Shown piece after piece: positions 10,167 through 18,881 of a stretch of DNA of 64,000 nt; positions within the stretch are counted from its first letter, which is position 1; each line of letters opens with the position of its first letter. The DNA is taken from contig CAWJMN010000002.1 in the NCBI GenBank assembly GCA_963844055.1, positions 1,984,001 through 2,048,000 of the forward strand. The letters are read 5' to 3'. The DNA is from CAWJMN01 sp963844055 (GTDB taxonomy: Bacteria > Planctomycetota > Planctomycetia > Pirellulales > Pirellulaceae). Under the pieces are notes generated by a model that worked only from the letters and a program-made list of their open reading frames with translations, was not told where the DNA came from and did not search any database. Made by a program: the position numbers and the translations under genes.

Positions 10167-11126
10167 ATGCATGCGAAAAATTCGCATCTCACTGCGCTAA
10201 TCTTGCTACTGGCGCTCGCTCCCCTTGGCGGAATCTCGCTGAACACGGTGTTGGGGCAAACCCCGACCGAAAAGAAGGCCCCCGAGAAGTCGGCGGGCAC
10301 CACCGAAGATGCTCGCAAAGCGGATCGCGTGGCGATTGCAGCGACGCTAGAGTCACTTTCCAAGGCATTCGCTGATCGCGATGGACAAGCGCTAGCAGCA
10401 CACTGGACGGCCGAAGGGGAATACGAAAACGAGACCGGAGCGTCGGTTCAAGGCCGAGAATTGTTGGCCAAAAAGTTCTCCGAGTTCTTTGCGAAGACTC
10501 CAGAGGTCAAGGCGGAAATTCGCCCCGACTCGGTGAAGTTCCTAGGGCAGGATACCGCCATCAGCACCGGATCGGTTTCGGTCAAGCGCGGCGCAACGTT
10601 GCCAGCCACCAGCGCCCGCTATAACGCACTGTTGGTGCGAGAAGAAGGCAAATGGCGATTGGCCTCCTTGAGTGAGTCGCCTGCCGAGGGACCATCGATT
10701 GCTGACCTGGGTTGGCTCATCGGCGAATGGAAATCGGTTCTCGGCGAAGGTGCAGAGATCCGCTCGGTTTACTCCTGGTCCACCAACAAGAAGTTCATTT
10801 ACGTCGATTTCACCCTCAAGGAAAAAGGACTTTCCTTAAGTGGCAAGCAAGTCATTGGCGTCGATCCGGCCACCGGACTACTCCATTCGTGGACGTTTGA
10901 GGCCGATGGTGGTGTTGGTGAAACTAACTGGAGTCGTGATGGAGAGCACTGGGTGCTGGAGGCCGATGGCACAATGGTCGATGGCCGAACCCTTACGGAA
11001 ACCAATGTCTTGCGTCGCATTAATGACGACACCATCACTTTCCAGTCCACCAATCGGCTTCTCGACGATCAAGAGTTCCCCGATCTTCCTCCTGTCAAAG
11101 TCGTACGCGTCAAAGCTTCGAATTAA
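10167..11126 (+). CDS. Secreted SnoaL/DUF4440-like protein
   Basis: 319 residues from ATG 10167, preceded by AAAGGA about 10 bases upstream. An N-terminal signal segment (HLTALILLLALAPLGGISL) leads to a KKAPEK linker and a cone-fold NTF2/SnoaL domain (about 55-180) with the phrases LESLSKAFADRDGQALAAHWTA, EYENETGASVQGRELL and NALLVREEGKWRLASL. A second domain (about 185-315) reads LGWLIGEWKS and VIGVDPATGLLHSWTFEADGG, a lipocalin-like family commonly following DUF4440 domains in planctomycetes. Such proteins bind or turn over small molecules, but no substrate can be named. It is probably periplasmic. The glycine-rich gene follows after 50 bases and may be cotranscribed. Confidence 0.78.
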   Translation: MHAKNSHLTALILLLALAPLGGISLNTVLGQTPTEKKAPEKSAGTTEDARKADRVAIAATLESLSKAFADRDGQALAAHWTAEGEYENETGASVQGRELLAKKFSEFFAKTPEVKAEIRPDSVKFLGQDTAISTGSVSVKRGATLPATSARYNALLVREEGKWRLASLSESPAEGPSIADLGWLIGEWKSVLGEGAEIRSVYSWSTNKKFIYVDFTLKEKGLSLSGKQVIGVDPATGLLHSWTFEADGGVGETNWSRDGEHWVLEADGTMVDGRTLTETNVLRRINDDTITFQSTNRLLDDQEFPDLPPVKVVRVKASN

Positions 11127-11177
11127 ACTCCTGATTCCCGTTTCGATTCTCCATCGCCCCCGCTGGGATGTTCCCTC

Positions 11178-12500
11178 ATGAAAGCTAAATTCCGCGCCTT
11201 GTTCGCCATCGTGATTGTCCTGTCTTGGACTCATTCACAGGTCTTCGTGCGCGGTGGCGCAGGGGGACCTGGCGGTGGTGGTGGGCATGGTGGCCCAGGT
11301 GGTGGTGGACATGGCGCACCGGGAGGCGGCGGTGGTGGCGCATCACGTAGTGGTGGTTTGGGCGGCGGATTGTCGCCAGGAGGTTCTCCTGATCGTTCAC
11401 CAAAAGGAGGCCATGCAGGTGGTCCTTCGGGTGCCGGTATCGGTGGAGGCCATCCCATGGGAGGCGCAGGGGGGCCTGCGAGCGGAGCTGGCGTTCGTCC
11501 CGGTGCTGGCGCTGGAAAGCCAGGCGTTGGCGCTGGTGGCGTAGGTGGTCCTGCAAGTGGTGCTGGCGTCCGTCCGGGCGCAGGTGCAGGCAGGCCAGGC
11601 GTTGGTGCCGGTGGGGTTGGCGGTCCGGCAAGTGGAGTGGGTGTTCGTCCGGGTGTTGGCGCTGGAAGGCCTGGAGTCGGTGCTGGTGGCGTCGGCGGTC
11701 CTGCCAGCGGTATCGGTGTTCGTCCAGGTGTTGGCGCTGGTAGGCCAGGCGTTGGCGCCGGCGGTATTGGTGGCCCAGCCAGCGGCATTGGCGTTCTACC
11801 CGGTGCTGGGGCCGGAAGACCTGGAGTTCCTGGCACGCGTTATGTATCGGCTGCGGCGCTTGATGCTCAGGCTACTGCCATTCGCACTACCAACAACTTT
11901 GCGGTCTATAACCCCAAGGTTATTGCCGGGTATCCAAATGCTTGGCCCCCCGTCAACTTGACGACGGGATCGCTGTACACACATCCCGGATACAGCGCAT
12001 TAGCAGTGGGCCTAAAGATGGGGGCCCAACCAGTCTCGTACGATTACGGTGGAAACGTCGTGGTGCAGTCCGAAACGGTGTACGTCAACGGTACAGCAGC
12101 AGGTACGCCTCAAGAGTATGCCGACCAAGCAAGCCAACTGGCCAGCACAGGCCGCTCGGCAGAGCCTGCCGAAACCAGCAAGTGGCTCCCGCTGGGGGTC
12201 TTTGCACTGGTCGAAGGTGATGCCACCAGTTCGGACGATCTCTTTCAACTTGCCGTCAATCCGCAAGGAGTGATCCGCGGAAACTATCACAACCTTCGTG
12301 CCGACCAAATGGAGCCGATCTCCGGTTCCGTCGACCTGAAGACCCAGCGTGCTGCTTGGACCATCGGCAAGGATGAAGCTCCTGTCTACGAGTCGGGCAT
12401 CGCCAACCTCACGAAGGACGCTACGCCCATCCTGGTGCATTTGGGCGACGGTCAGTCGCAACAGGTCAACTTGATTCGCGTCGAGCAACCGGCAGAATAG
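11178..12500 (+). CDS. Secreted glycine-rich repeat protein with a conserved planctomycete C-terminal domain
   Basis: 440 residues: a signal peptide (1 to about 25), a Gly/His-rich stretch, five near-identical 25-residue units (pattern GGVGGPASGVGVRPGVGAGR) coded at 11460-11834, and a globular C-terminal region of about 220 residues. That region has a short helix (AAALDAQATAIRTTNNFAVY), then YDYGGNVVVQSETVYVNGT, a planctomycete family often mis-named protocadherin, and a final beta domain beginning SKWLPLGVFALVEGD. The repeats would form a flexible, collagen/elastin-like spacer, which suggests a cell-surface or matrix role by inference only. The repeat number may vary by slippage. The start at ATG 11178 lacks a strong Shine-Dalgarno. 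Confidence 0.82.
   Translation: MKAKFRALFAIVIVLSWTHSQVFVRGGAGGPGGGGGHGGPGGGGHGAPGGGGGGASRSGGLGGGLSPGGSPDRSPKGGHAGGPSGAGIGGGHPMGGAGGPASGAGVRPGAGAGKPGVGAGGVGGPASGAGVRPGAGAGRPGVGAGGVGGPASGVGVRPGVGAGRPGVGAGGVGGPASGIGVRPGVGAGRPGVGAGGIGGPASGIGVLPGAGAGRPGVPGTRYVSAAALDAQATAIRTTNNFAVYNPKVIAGYPNAWPPVNLTTGSLYTHPGYSALAVGLKMGAQPVSYDYGGNVVVQSETVYVNGTAAGTPQEYADQASQLASTGRSAEPAETSKWLPLGVFALVEGDATSSDDLFQLAVNPQGVIRGNYHNLRADQMEPISGSVDLKTQRAAWTIGKDEAPVYESGIANLTKDATPILVHLGDGQSQQVNLIRVEQPAE
11460..11834 (+). repeat. Five tandem 75-bp coding repeats
   Basis: Units begin at 11460, 11535, 11610, 11685 and 11760. Each codes for 25 residues of the GG(V/I)GGPASG(V/A/I)GVRPG type; copies differ at few positions, mainly Ala/Val/Ile swaps. 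All are in frame. Confidence 0.85.
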
Positions 12501-12565
12501 TCTTCCGACGAAGGTAAACAGCTAAACTGCGCGAGAGCAAATCGTGCCCCGCAGCTTACTACCAA

Positions 12566-13510
12566 CTACCTTCCCTCATCCGCTCCGGCAGTTAGCTGAG
12601 AAAGGGCTTCGTCGGCCCAAGGGCTATCGGGGGCCAGTTCCAGAAACCGCTTCCAATGCGGCTGGGCGTGCGTTTGCCGTCCCATCTGCACCAGCAGCCG
12701 GGCCAAGTGAAAGTGAGCGTCGGCGTAATCGGGGTGACACGCCAGGGCCCCTTCCAGAGCGGCCACGGCCAGCGGCAGGTCCCCTTGTTCAGCCAGCAAG
12801 CAACCGAGGTTGGCTCGGGCTTCGACATGGTCGTCGTCCAGCTCAATTGCCGTGAAGTATCGCTCGCGCGCGGCGGCCAAATCTTCCTGACGATACAAAA
12901 CCTCTGCCAATTGAAAGCAAAGCTCTGCTCGATCCTTGGCAGGAGCTCGACTGCTGGCGGCAATGGCGGCCCGATACATCTCGGCCGCTTCACGAAGCTG
13001 CCCGGCCTCTTCCAGCTCGCTGGCCCATTCGACCAACTGGTGCGGAGGGACATCGCGCGGAAGCTGGCTCGGATCACGTGCCAGAAGCGCCGCCGGCGAA
13101 GGGATGGTGTCGGGCGTCTCGTCAGGATCATGCAGCCGCACTGACAAGCCCGGCTCGGCCGCATCCTCTTCATACTGGATGCGAAGCTGCCCACTTGCCT
13201 CAGCCAAGGAGGAAGCGCGGCGAACCAACAACTGGCCATCGGTCGCAACCAGGCTTAGTTCTGCCAGAGGACGGGTGACGGTGGGCCAGTGCTTGGCGAT
13301 GTTTTCAAGCTGGCGAGAAAGGCGCGCCGTTGTCAGGCCCGCCTGCGCCAGTTGGGCCAAAGTCTTGGCGACGGTCACTTCCGAAAAGTCAAACTGCGCC
13401 ACACGGTGCTCGCTCCCCGTGGGAATCAGCCAGCCCTTGCGCTGCCACGTGCGCACCGTGGAGCGCGGAAGCTGAACCAAGTCGGCGATCATGGCGGCCG
13501 TGTAAGACAT
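12566..13510 (-). CDS. MerR-type DNA-binding and TPR protein
   Basis: 314 residues. Residues 1-70 form a MerR-like winged helix-turn-helix (SYTAAMIADLVQLPRSTVRTW, then a wing around HRVAQFDFSEV). Residues 70-150 are a linker. From about 155 to the end there are four tetratricopeptide repeats (QLVEWASELEEAGQLREAAE, AELCFQLAEVLYRQEDLAAA, VEARANLGCLLAEQGDLPLA, ADAHFHLARLLVQMGRQTHA). MerR proteins bind promoter DNA and TPRs bind proteins, so a regulator controlled by a partner is likely. It begins 54 bases after ybeY ends, on the same strand, so it is probably the last gene of the phoH-7TMHD-ybeY operon. Target unknown. Confidence 0.85.
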   Translation of the reverse strand: MSYTAAMIADLVQLPRSTVRTWQRKGWLIPTGSEHRVAQFDFSEVTVAKTLAQLAQAGLTTARLSRQLENIAKHWPTVTRPLAELSLVATDGQLLVRRASSLAEASGQLRIQYEEDAAEPGLSVRLHDPDETPDTIPSPAALLARDPSQLPRDVPPHQLVEWASELEEAGQLREAAEMYRAAIAASSRAPAKDRAELCFQLAEVLYRQEDLAAARERYFTAIELDDDHVEARANLGCLLAEQGDLPLAVAALEGALACHPDYADAHFHLARLLVQMGRQTHAQPHWKRFLELAPDSPWADEALSQLTAGADEGR

Positions 13511-13564
13511 GCAAACCGTAGCAATCGTGGTAAGAGGGAAGAATCGCTCGTCTATTGTAACGGG

Positions 13565-14035
13565 CTAGTCTTCCGCGTCGTAGGTTGGGACAAGGCCAAA
13601 CGGCGCCAGATACTGGATTTCTGCCGCACGCATTTCCTGCTTGGACTCGGGATCTTGGTCATCGTACCCAACCAGGTGCAGCGTTCCATGAATCGTGTAT
13701 AGCAGCACTTCGTCCGAGGCGGACCAGCCAAAACGCACCGCCTCGCGCTGCGCATAAGGAAAGCAAACGATCAACTCACCATCGATCCAGCCCTCCCCTT
13801 CCTCCAGGACAAAGCTCAAAACGTCCGTGGTGTAGTCATGCTTGAGATACTGGTTGTTGAGCTGTTGCATCTGCGTGTCATCGACAACCGCAATGCTGAT
13901 CTCTCCTTGCGTGATCTTATGATCCTTCAAGATCGCCTTGATCGCCTTCTTCAGGCGGGGCGTTCCTTCCAGCTCAAACCCCGCATCATTATTGATCCCG
14001 ATATCGATCACGCCGCGCTCTTTCAGGTTGGCCAA
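13565..14035 (-). CDS. ybeY: Endoribonuclease YbeY (rRNA maturation factor)
   Basis: A zinc-dependent ribonuclease needed for 16S rRNA 3' maturation and ribosome quality control. About 156 residues. Family hallmarks are VDDTQMQQLNNQYLKHDYTT, DVLSFVLEE and the metal site HGTLHLVGYDDQD, in which the third ligand, His in E. coli, is Asp. The TTG at 14035 is the longest start; a GTG at 14011 (VIDIGINND) is equally possible and neither has a strong Shine-Dalgarno. It lies 50 bases after the 7TM-HD gene and before the MerR-TPR gene. The order phoH, YqfF/PgpH, ybeY is conserved across many bacteria, which supports the name. Confidence 0.92.
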   Translation of the reverse strand: MANLKERGVIDIGINNDAGFELEGTPRLKKAIKAILKDHKITQGEISIAVVDDTQMQQLNNQYLKHDYTTDVLSFVLEEGEGWIDGELIVCFPYAQREAVRFGWSASDEVLLYTIHGTLHLVGYDDQDPESKQEMRAAEIQYLAPFGLVPTYDAED

Positions 14036-14085
14036 TAGAAAAGAGGAAAAGAACGACGGACCTTTTCAGCGGCGGTCGAAACCCA

Positions 14086-16452
14086 CTAAACCGTCTGATG
14101 CTCGGGATACTTCACGCGGCCATGGTAGACAGCCGTCAACGACTTCACGAGGCTATCTTCGATCGCCCGCAGTTCACGCAGCGTGATGCCGCACTCATCA
14201 AATTGGCCATCTAGCAGACGCTTCATCGAAAGGTCGTGTACCAAGCTTTCAATCCGCGACGGTGTTGGGTCTACCAGCGCCCGACTAGCGCTTTCGACCA
14301 CGTCCGACAGCATCAAAACCCCCGCCTCTTTGGTTTGTGGCTTGGGGCCAGGATAGCGGAACGTGCTTTCGTCCAGCTCACCGGCATCGGGGTCTGCTTC
14401 CAGACGTTTGGCCTCACGTCGATAAAAATACTCAACCAGTGTGGTTCCATGGTGCTGAAAGATGAAGTCGATAATCGACTGCGGCAGGTGATACTGCCGA
14501 GCAAGGTCAGCGCCATCTTTCACATGCGCAATAATGACTAGGCTGCTCATCGCCGGCTGCAAGGAATCGTGCCGGTTCCCTTCCGAGCCTTGGTTTTCGA
14601 CAAAGTACGAAGGCTTGAGCATCTTGCCCACATCGTGGAAGTAGGCCCCCACACGTACCAGCAGTCCGTTCGCTCCAATCGCATCGGCAGCCGTCTCAGC
14701 AATCGAGGCAACGTTGATCGAGTGGTTGTAAGTTCCCGGCGCACGGCGTACAAGCTCTTGCAGCAAAGGATGCTGAACATCCCCCAGCTCTAGCAGGCTA
14801 ATATCAGTTTGAACGTCGTAAATCCGCTCAATAAATGGCAGTAGGCCCGTCATCAGCAGCCCCGCCAGCACCGAGCAAAAGCCAAACCAGCCGGCACCCG
14901 CCAGCAGCGTGGTGAAAAAGCCGTTGTTCACTTCGACGTCGCTAATGTTTCCACTCGCAATGGACAGAGCGATATTCGAGGCACCAAAAGATTGCCCCAC
15001 CAGCACCCCCACGCCAATCGTGGTCATTACAACCACAATGCCCGTGAAGGCACCCACATAAATAAGCTTCGTACGGCTACGAATCCGGCGGAACATCAGC
15101 ACCGTCGCGGCAACCGAGGAAACAAGGATCACAAACTCGGCCAGCCCTTGCTCTAGCGAGAAGGCAACCACCAAAGCGACAGCGGCTGATAGCAGCAGCG
15201 CAAGTTCTTTTTCATAAGCAATCGCGGCCGTCATACCAAACAATAGCAGTGGAATGATCTCCACACGCCATTGGTCAAACGCTCCAAACCAACAGGCGAT
15301 AACCGTGATCACCACCGATGCCAGCAGCACGCTGAACTGCCAAAAATCGGAAAGCACCTTGCGACGACGATGGTAAATGTAGAAGCCGCAAAGCACATAC
15401 ATGGCCAGGTAAAGGCCAAACGTCGCCAGCGAGTGCTGCAAGCTCGCAGCCCAATGCATTTTGGAGCGTGACTCTTTGTATTCTTCACGCAGGATGAGAA
15501 TTTCCTTCTCGTTGAGTGGCTTGCCCGCCACCGCTAACTGATCCACACCCTTGTGATATTCCCGAAACACATTGCCAACGCCATCGACCGCCTTTTTAAT
15601 GGCTGCGTTAGAGTCCGCTTCATTCCAGGTGAGCGTCGTAGGCAGTCGCGTTGGGTAAAGCCAGGTGAAAACGATCTCCGAAACCACCGCGGCGGGGTCC
15701 GATGGAGAGTCTGCCGCCGGCACACGAGCTGGCATGCGAAGCCGCTCGGTTAGTCGCTGTTTAAGACGCAGGCCAATGTCCCGAATGAGCACTTCATTCA
15801 CTTCGACGATTTGCGTAGGTCCATCGGTGGTCCGCCGAACGGCAATCCGCGTTTTTGATCCCGCGTGCGCCTTGTTCAAATGCGCCAGTTCAGAGGCCAA
15901 GCCCGTTTGTTCAAAGTCAGTCAGCGAATCGGTTAGCGCGGCACCAAAGTTGTCGGCGCTCATCGAGGCCGAGAAGAAGCTTTTCAGCGCCGCAAACCGT
16001 TCTTGATCTTGTGCTTCCGTCGATTCACGACCAACCAGTTGCAGCCACAAATTGCGATCCACTTTGTCAAACGAATCGGCCAAAACCACCTGCGAAACCA
16101 GGTTCAGCAAGTCCTGGCGAAGCTGGATCAGCTTGCGTGGATCATTGTCGTAAATACAAGGCACATTATCGCGGGCAGCATCCCGATTGCGCTGCGTTTG
16201 ATCGATGTCCGGCAGGCTAAAGTCCGCTTTGGCAATGATGTCGCGCGGGGGAATGTATCCCGTCCGGTAAGAGAACGGCGGCGCCCAAGCACCAGTGACC
16301 AGCCACATCAGCAGGCCAGCCAGCACACACATTCCCATCCGAATCAAAACCGCAGGGCGGCGAATATCGGTAAGTAACCGCGCAAACGCTCCCGGCGCAA
16401 ACGACAGCGACGACGCGCGATGCTGACGACGGCGATAAGGAACGTAAGACAT
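14086..16452 (-). CDS. 7TM-HD membrane phosphodiesterase (YqfF/PgpH family)
   Basis: 788 residues. A first membrane helix (about 38-58, VLIRMGMCVLAGLLMWLV) is followed by an extracytoplasmic 7TMR-HDED domain (about 70-330), a block of roughly seven membrane helices (about 345-560) and a cytoplasmic HD domain (from about 580) with NHSINVASIAETAA, YFHDVGKM and FQHHGTTLVEYFY, i.e. the H..HD..H..H metal ligands. Family members such as Listeria PgpH hydrolyse cyclic di-AMP to pApA; activity here is by family. It sits between phoH and ybeY, 50 bases before ybeY, the classic arrangement. No c-di-AMP cyclase is seen in the window. Confidence 0.9.
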   Translation of the reverse strand: MSYVPYRRRQHRASSLSFAPGAFARLLTDIRRPAVLIRMGMCVLAGLLMWLVTGAWAPPFSYRTGYIPPRDIIAKADFSLPDIDQTQRNRDAARDNVPCIYDNDPRKLIQLRQDLLNLVSQVVLADSFDKVDRNLWLQLVGRESTEAQDQERFAALKSFFSASMSADNFGAALTDSLTDFEQTGLASELAHLNKAHAGSKTRIAVRRTTDGPTQIVEVNEVLIRDIGLRLKQRLTERLRMPARVPAADSPSDPAAVVSEIVFTWLYPTRLPTTLTWNEADSNAAIKKAVDGVGNVFREYHKGVDQLAVAGKPLNEKEILILREEYKESRSKMHWAASLQHSLATFGLYLAMYVLCGFYIYHRRRKVLSDFWQFSVLLASVVITVIACWFGAFDQWRVEIIPLLLFGMTAAIAYEKELALLLSAAVALVVAFSLEQGLAEFVILVSSVAATVLMFRRIRSRTKLIYVGAFTGIVVVMTTIGVGVLVGQSFGASNIALSIASGNISDVEVNNGFFTTLLAGAGWFGFCSVLAGLLMTGLLPFIERIYDVQTDISLLELGDVQHPLLQELVRRAPGTYNHSINVASIAETAADAIGANGLLVRVGAYFHDVGKMLKPSYFVENQGSEGNRHDSLQPAMSSLVIIAHVKDGADLARQYHLPQSIIDFIFQHHGTTLVEYFYRREAKRLEADPDAGELDESTFRYPGPKPQTKEAGVLMLSDVVESASRALVDPTPSRIESLVHDLSMKRLLDGQFDECGITLRELRAIEDSLVKSLTAVYHGRVKYPEHQTV

Positions 16453-16517
16453 AAGGTACTAACTTGTCGAAAACGACAGCACCCGGGTTGGCACCGGTTT
16501 AAGGGGACGAAAAGACT

Positions 16518-17489
16518 TTAAGTGGAGAGCCTGGGGCCCGCATCGCCGCGAAGCTCAACTTCGTAAGCCTCGACAATCTGCTGGACCAAGCGGTGACGAA
16601 CAATGTCGGACTGATTTAGCTGTACGATTCCAATGCCACGAATGTTCTGCAACCGGCGAATCGCATCGGTAAGACCGCTCGCGCTGCGCGGGGCAAGTCA
16701 ACCTGCGTCGTGTCGCCCGAAATCACAATCCGGCTTCCTTGCCCCATCCGGGTCAGGAACATCTTCATTTGCGAGACCGTCGCGTTTTGCGCTTCATCTA
16801 AAATGATAAACGCATCGTTCAGCGTTCGTCCACGCATGTACGCTGAGCGGAATCACCTCAATGACCTCTTGCTCCATGTATCGCTTCATCAGGTCGTAGT
16901 CGACCATCTCGTTGAGCGAATCGAGCAAGGGGCGCAGGTACGGATTGATTTTGGCGTTGATGTCGCCCGGCAAATAACCAAGGCTTTCCCCCGCTTCCAC
17001 GGCCGGACGAACCAGCACGATCTTGCGGATGTGATGGTGCTTGAGCGCCTCCACCGCCAGGGCCGTCGCTAGGTACGTTTTGCCCGTACCTGCCGGACCA
17101 ATGGCAAACGTGATTTCATGGTCGCGAATCGCCTGCACATACCGAGCTTGCCCAGCCGTCTTGGGGACAATCCGCTTGGCAACGTTGATAACGTCAATCG
17201 GCCCAGGGACAATCGCAACCTTCTTGCCCAACACCTGATCCAGCAACTCGCCAATCGCGGTCGGTTCGATCGTTCCCTGCTGTTCGACCAGATTGTTCAT
17301 CAGGTCAATCACTAACTTGGCTTTGGTTACACCATCCTCCTCGCCGCTCACCCGGATCTCGCTATCACGATGCGTGATGGCAACTCCTAGAGCGTCTCGG
17401 ATTTGGCGAACGTGTGCGTCCCGCGGGCCAAACAGCGCCAGGATGCGCTGTGGACTTTCCAACAAGATTTTTGTTTCAGACATTCCCAT
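16518..17489 (-). CDS. phoH: PhoH family ATPase (two compensating frameshifts)
   Basis: A cytoplasmic PhoH/YbeZ-type P-loop ATPase linked to RNA metabolism and YbeY. Start is ATG 17489 (MGMSETK) or ATG 17483; the frame runs on upstream but homologs begin here. Visible: SPQRILALFGPRDAH, Walker A GPAGTGKT, VRPAVEAGESLGYLPGD, Walker B IILDEAQNAT and GDTTQVDLPR. The frame shifts near 16846, where one extra base is present (removing it gives IPLAYMRGRTLNDAF), and again near 16685, where one base is missing (adding it gives RSGLTDAIRRLQNIRG). The restored protein is 323 residues, normal for the family, and ends at TAA 16518. Two errors in a core gene suggest sequence quality rather than decay. First gene of the conserved operon. 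Confidence 0.88.
16680..16692 (-). other. Frameshift 2 in phoH
   Basis: One base is missing around 16685: the minus strand reads GCGCGAGCGGTCTTACC, where one more base gives the expected AR(S)GLTDAI. The downstream frame reads TDAIRRLQNIRG and ends at 16518. Confidence 0.75.
16840..16850 (-). other. Frameshift 1 in phoH
   Basis: An extra base around 16846: the minus strand reads CCGCTCAGCGTACATGCG where CCGCTCGCGTACATGCG would continue VIPLAYMRGRT. Confidence 0.75.
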
Positions 17490-17700
17490 CTCGGCCTTTG
17501 CCGTACGGCCAGACCGAACCCGCGGTGCAGTAGTTGTAAGATTCAACAGGGGAATTATAGCTGATGGTCTGATGAACCCACTAGACAGGATGGTAGATTG
17601 GCAATCTAAGTGATTGGCAGGAAACAGGTTGCACTGTTTTTGGCGAATTCCGTTTTGCCAGGAATGTCGCGCTTTGACGGCACCTTCGCCTCCCTTAGGG

Positions 17701-18183
17701 TTAAGCCGACCCGCAAGCGACCAGTTGCGGCTGAAGCAGAATCTCGCTTTTTACGCTGCGGGCGATGAAGCATTCCTCATGGGCCTGATGGTGCATCGCG
17801 GCAAATTCTTCCTCGCTGGGAAGGTGGCTTCCCGAGACAAAGACCTGGGGCCGTAAAATGATCTGGGTGACGGCATATTTTCCGTCAGCATCTTTGGCCA
17901 GCAGCGCCTCGGCATCGTCTTCGTAGCGGTCAACCACAAAACCCTTGCTGGCAGCGAAGACCAAAAACCACAGCATGTGACAGCTAGAAACCGCCGCCGC
18001 CAACGCCTCTTCAGGATCGACCCCGGCCGGGTCGCAATAGGCCAGCGGCACAACGCCAGCGGCCGCACTTGCCGGCACCACGGCACCGCCATCAAACCGC
18101 CAGGTATGCGCCCGGCTATACTTCTTGTCCGTGAACGGAGCCTCGCCACGATCCCAGCGAACGTTGACCCGATGTTTCGACAT
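17701..18183 (-). CDS. OsmC family thiol peroxidase-like protein
   Basis: 160 residues, the usual size of OsmC/Ohr/YhfA-type proteins, which reduce organic hydroperoxides with two cysteines. The two conserved sites are visible: PEEALAAAVSSCHMLWFL (Cys about 68) and AHEECFIARSVK (Cys about 141). The N-terminal strand region (VNVRWDRGEAPFTDKKYSRAHTW) resembles the YhfA-like OsmC branch. ATG 18183 is the start. It is cytoplasmic, with no leader. It is on the same strand as the phoH operon but lies upstream with a 150-base gap, so it is probably separately transcribed. The exact subfamily cannot be fixed from the sequence alone. Confidence 0.88.
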   Translation of the reverse strand: MSKHRVNVRWDRGEAPFTDKKYSRAHTWRFDGGAVVPASAAAGVVPLAYCDPAGVDPEEALAAAVSSCHMLWFLVFAASKGFVVDRYEDDAEALLAKDADGKYAVTQIILRPQVFVSGSHLPSEEEFAAMHHQAHEECFIARSVKSEILLQPQLVACGSA

Positions 18184-18273
18184 GCGCGACCTGCTTCACT
18201 TTCCGTCAGTTGGACTTGTGGCCTATCGCTTCAAAGTACGCCGTCGCCGTCAAAAGTCCATCCCCATTCTCCT

Positions 18274-18425
18274 GGGTAGCGCCGATTCTTAAACCGGTGT
18301 GGCGCAGCCATCGGAGGTTTCGTAGGCCAGGATTCATCCTGGCAAAACTATCCGCGATGACTCCTCATGGACGCCCCCTCGCAACCTCCTCGCTGCCGCG
18401 CCAGCCCGTCAAACTCTAACCACGA
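18274..18425 (-). repeat. Composite intergenic repeat, copy 1
   Basis: About 150 bp matching 35636-35788 in inverted orientation. It contains GGTAGC..CCGGT, the hairpin GTAGGCCAGGATTCATCCTG and a GGGCTGGCGCGGCAGCGA-type end (read on minus). No gene lies here. Confidence 0.7.
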
Positions 18426-18470
18426 CCGACACGAAAAGCACAAACCCTAAAAGGGCCCCTACCCTGCCTT

Positions 18471-18592
18471 CCCTTTCGTGTCTTTCGTGCTTTTCGTGGT
18501 TCCTGCCTTTGCAGGACGACCGGCGATGACGGGCAAAAGAAGGAGCCCGAGAAGATGGTGGCCGGATAGCGCAGTCAGGGTAAACCCTGACC
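18471..18592 (-). repeat. Composite repeat family C, copy 1
   Basis: About 120 bp. On minus it reads: hairpin GGTCAGGGTTTACCCTGAC, a linker ending in GGACGAC-type sequence, a CCTGCAAAGGCAGG hairpin and the tract ACCACGAAAAGCACGAAAGA. Other copies: 35421-35550, 48519-48645 and 52894-53020. Confidence 0.75.
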
Positions 18593-18597
18593 TTCTT

Positions 18598-18772
18598 GTT
18601 GAACTATCGATCCCTGTCAGTCTGTGTGGCACGTCCCTGACCAACGGGAAGGGCGTGGCAAACCGCGTAGCATTTCCCCACGCCCTTCGGCTGCGCCTCC
18701 AGGGATGTGCCACCCATTTCGCCACGCTTACTTCCATATTCACAATGACATTGAGGGGCAGATGAAGCACTA
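18598..18772 (+). repeat. Inverted-core repeat, copy 2 (inner segment 18641-18698)
   Basis: Partner of 9422-9596. The flanks are inverted relative to copy 1, while the 58-bp core between the TGGCACGTCCCTGA-type inverted repeats keeps the same orientation. Confidence 0.75.
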
Positions 18773-18775
18773 CCG

Positions 18776-18841
18776 CTGCAACTGCATTTAAATGTCCTGC
18801 ATTTTCAGAGCCGGAAGCGTCAGCGCCCGGTCATCCCCCCG
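18776..18841 (+). repeat. Dispersed repeat family D, copy 2
   Basis: Same orientation as 9298-9363; contains GAGCCGGAAGCGTCAGCGCC. Confidence 0.75.
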
Positions 18842-18881
18842 AGCCATTCTCTCTCTGCCTCGCGTGACACTGTCGCACACC

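Noticed and set aside
11231..11836. Minus-strand frame coding Pro/Ala repeats opposite the glycine-rich gene
   Set aside because: It is the mirror of the Gly repeats (GGN codons read as Pro codons); no signal peptide or ribosome site.
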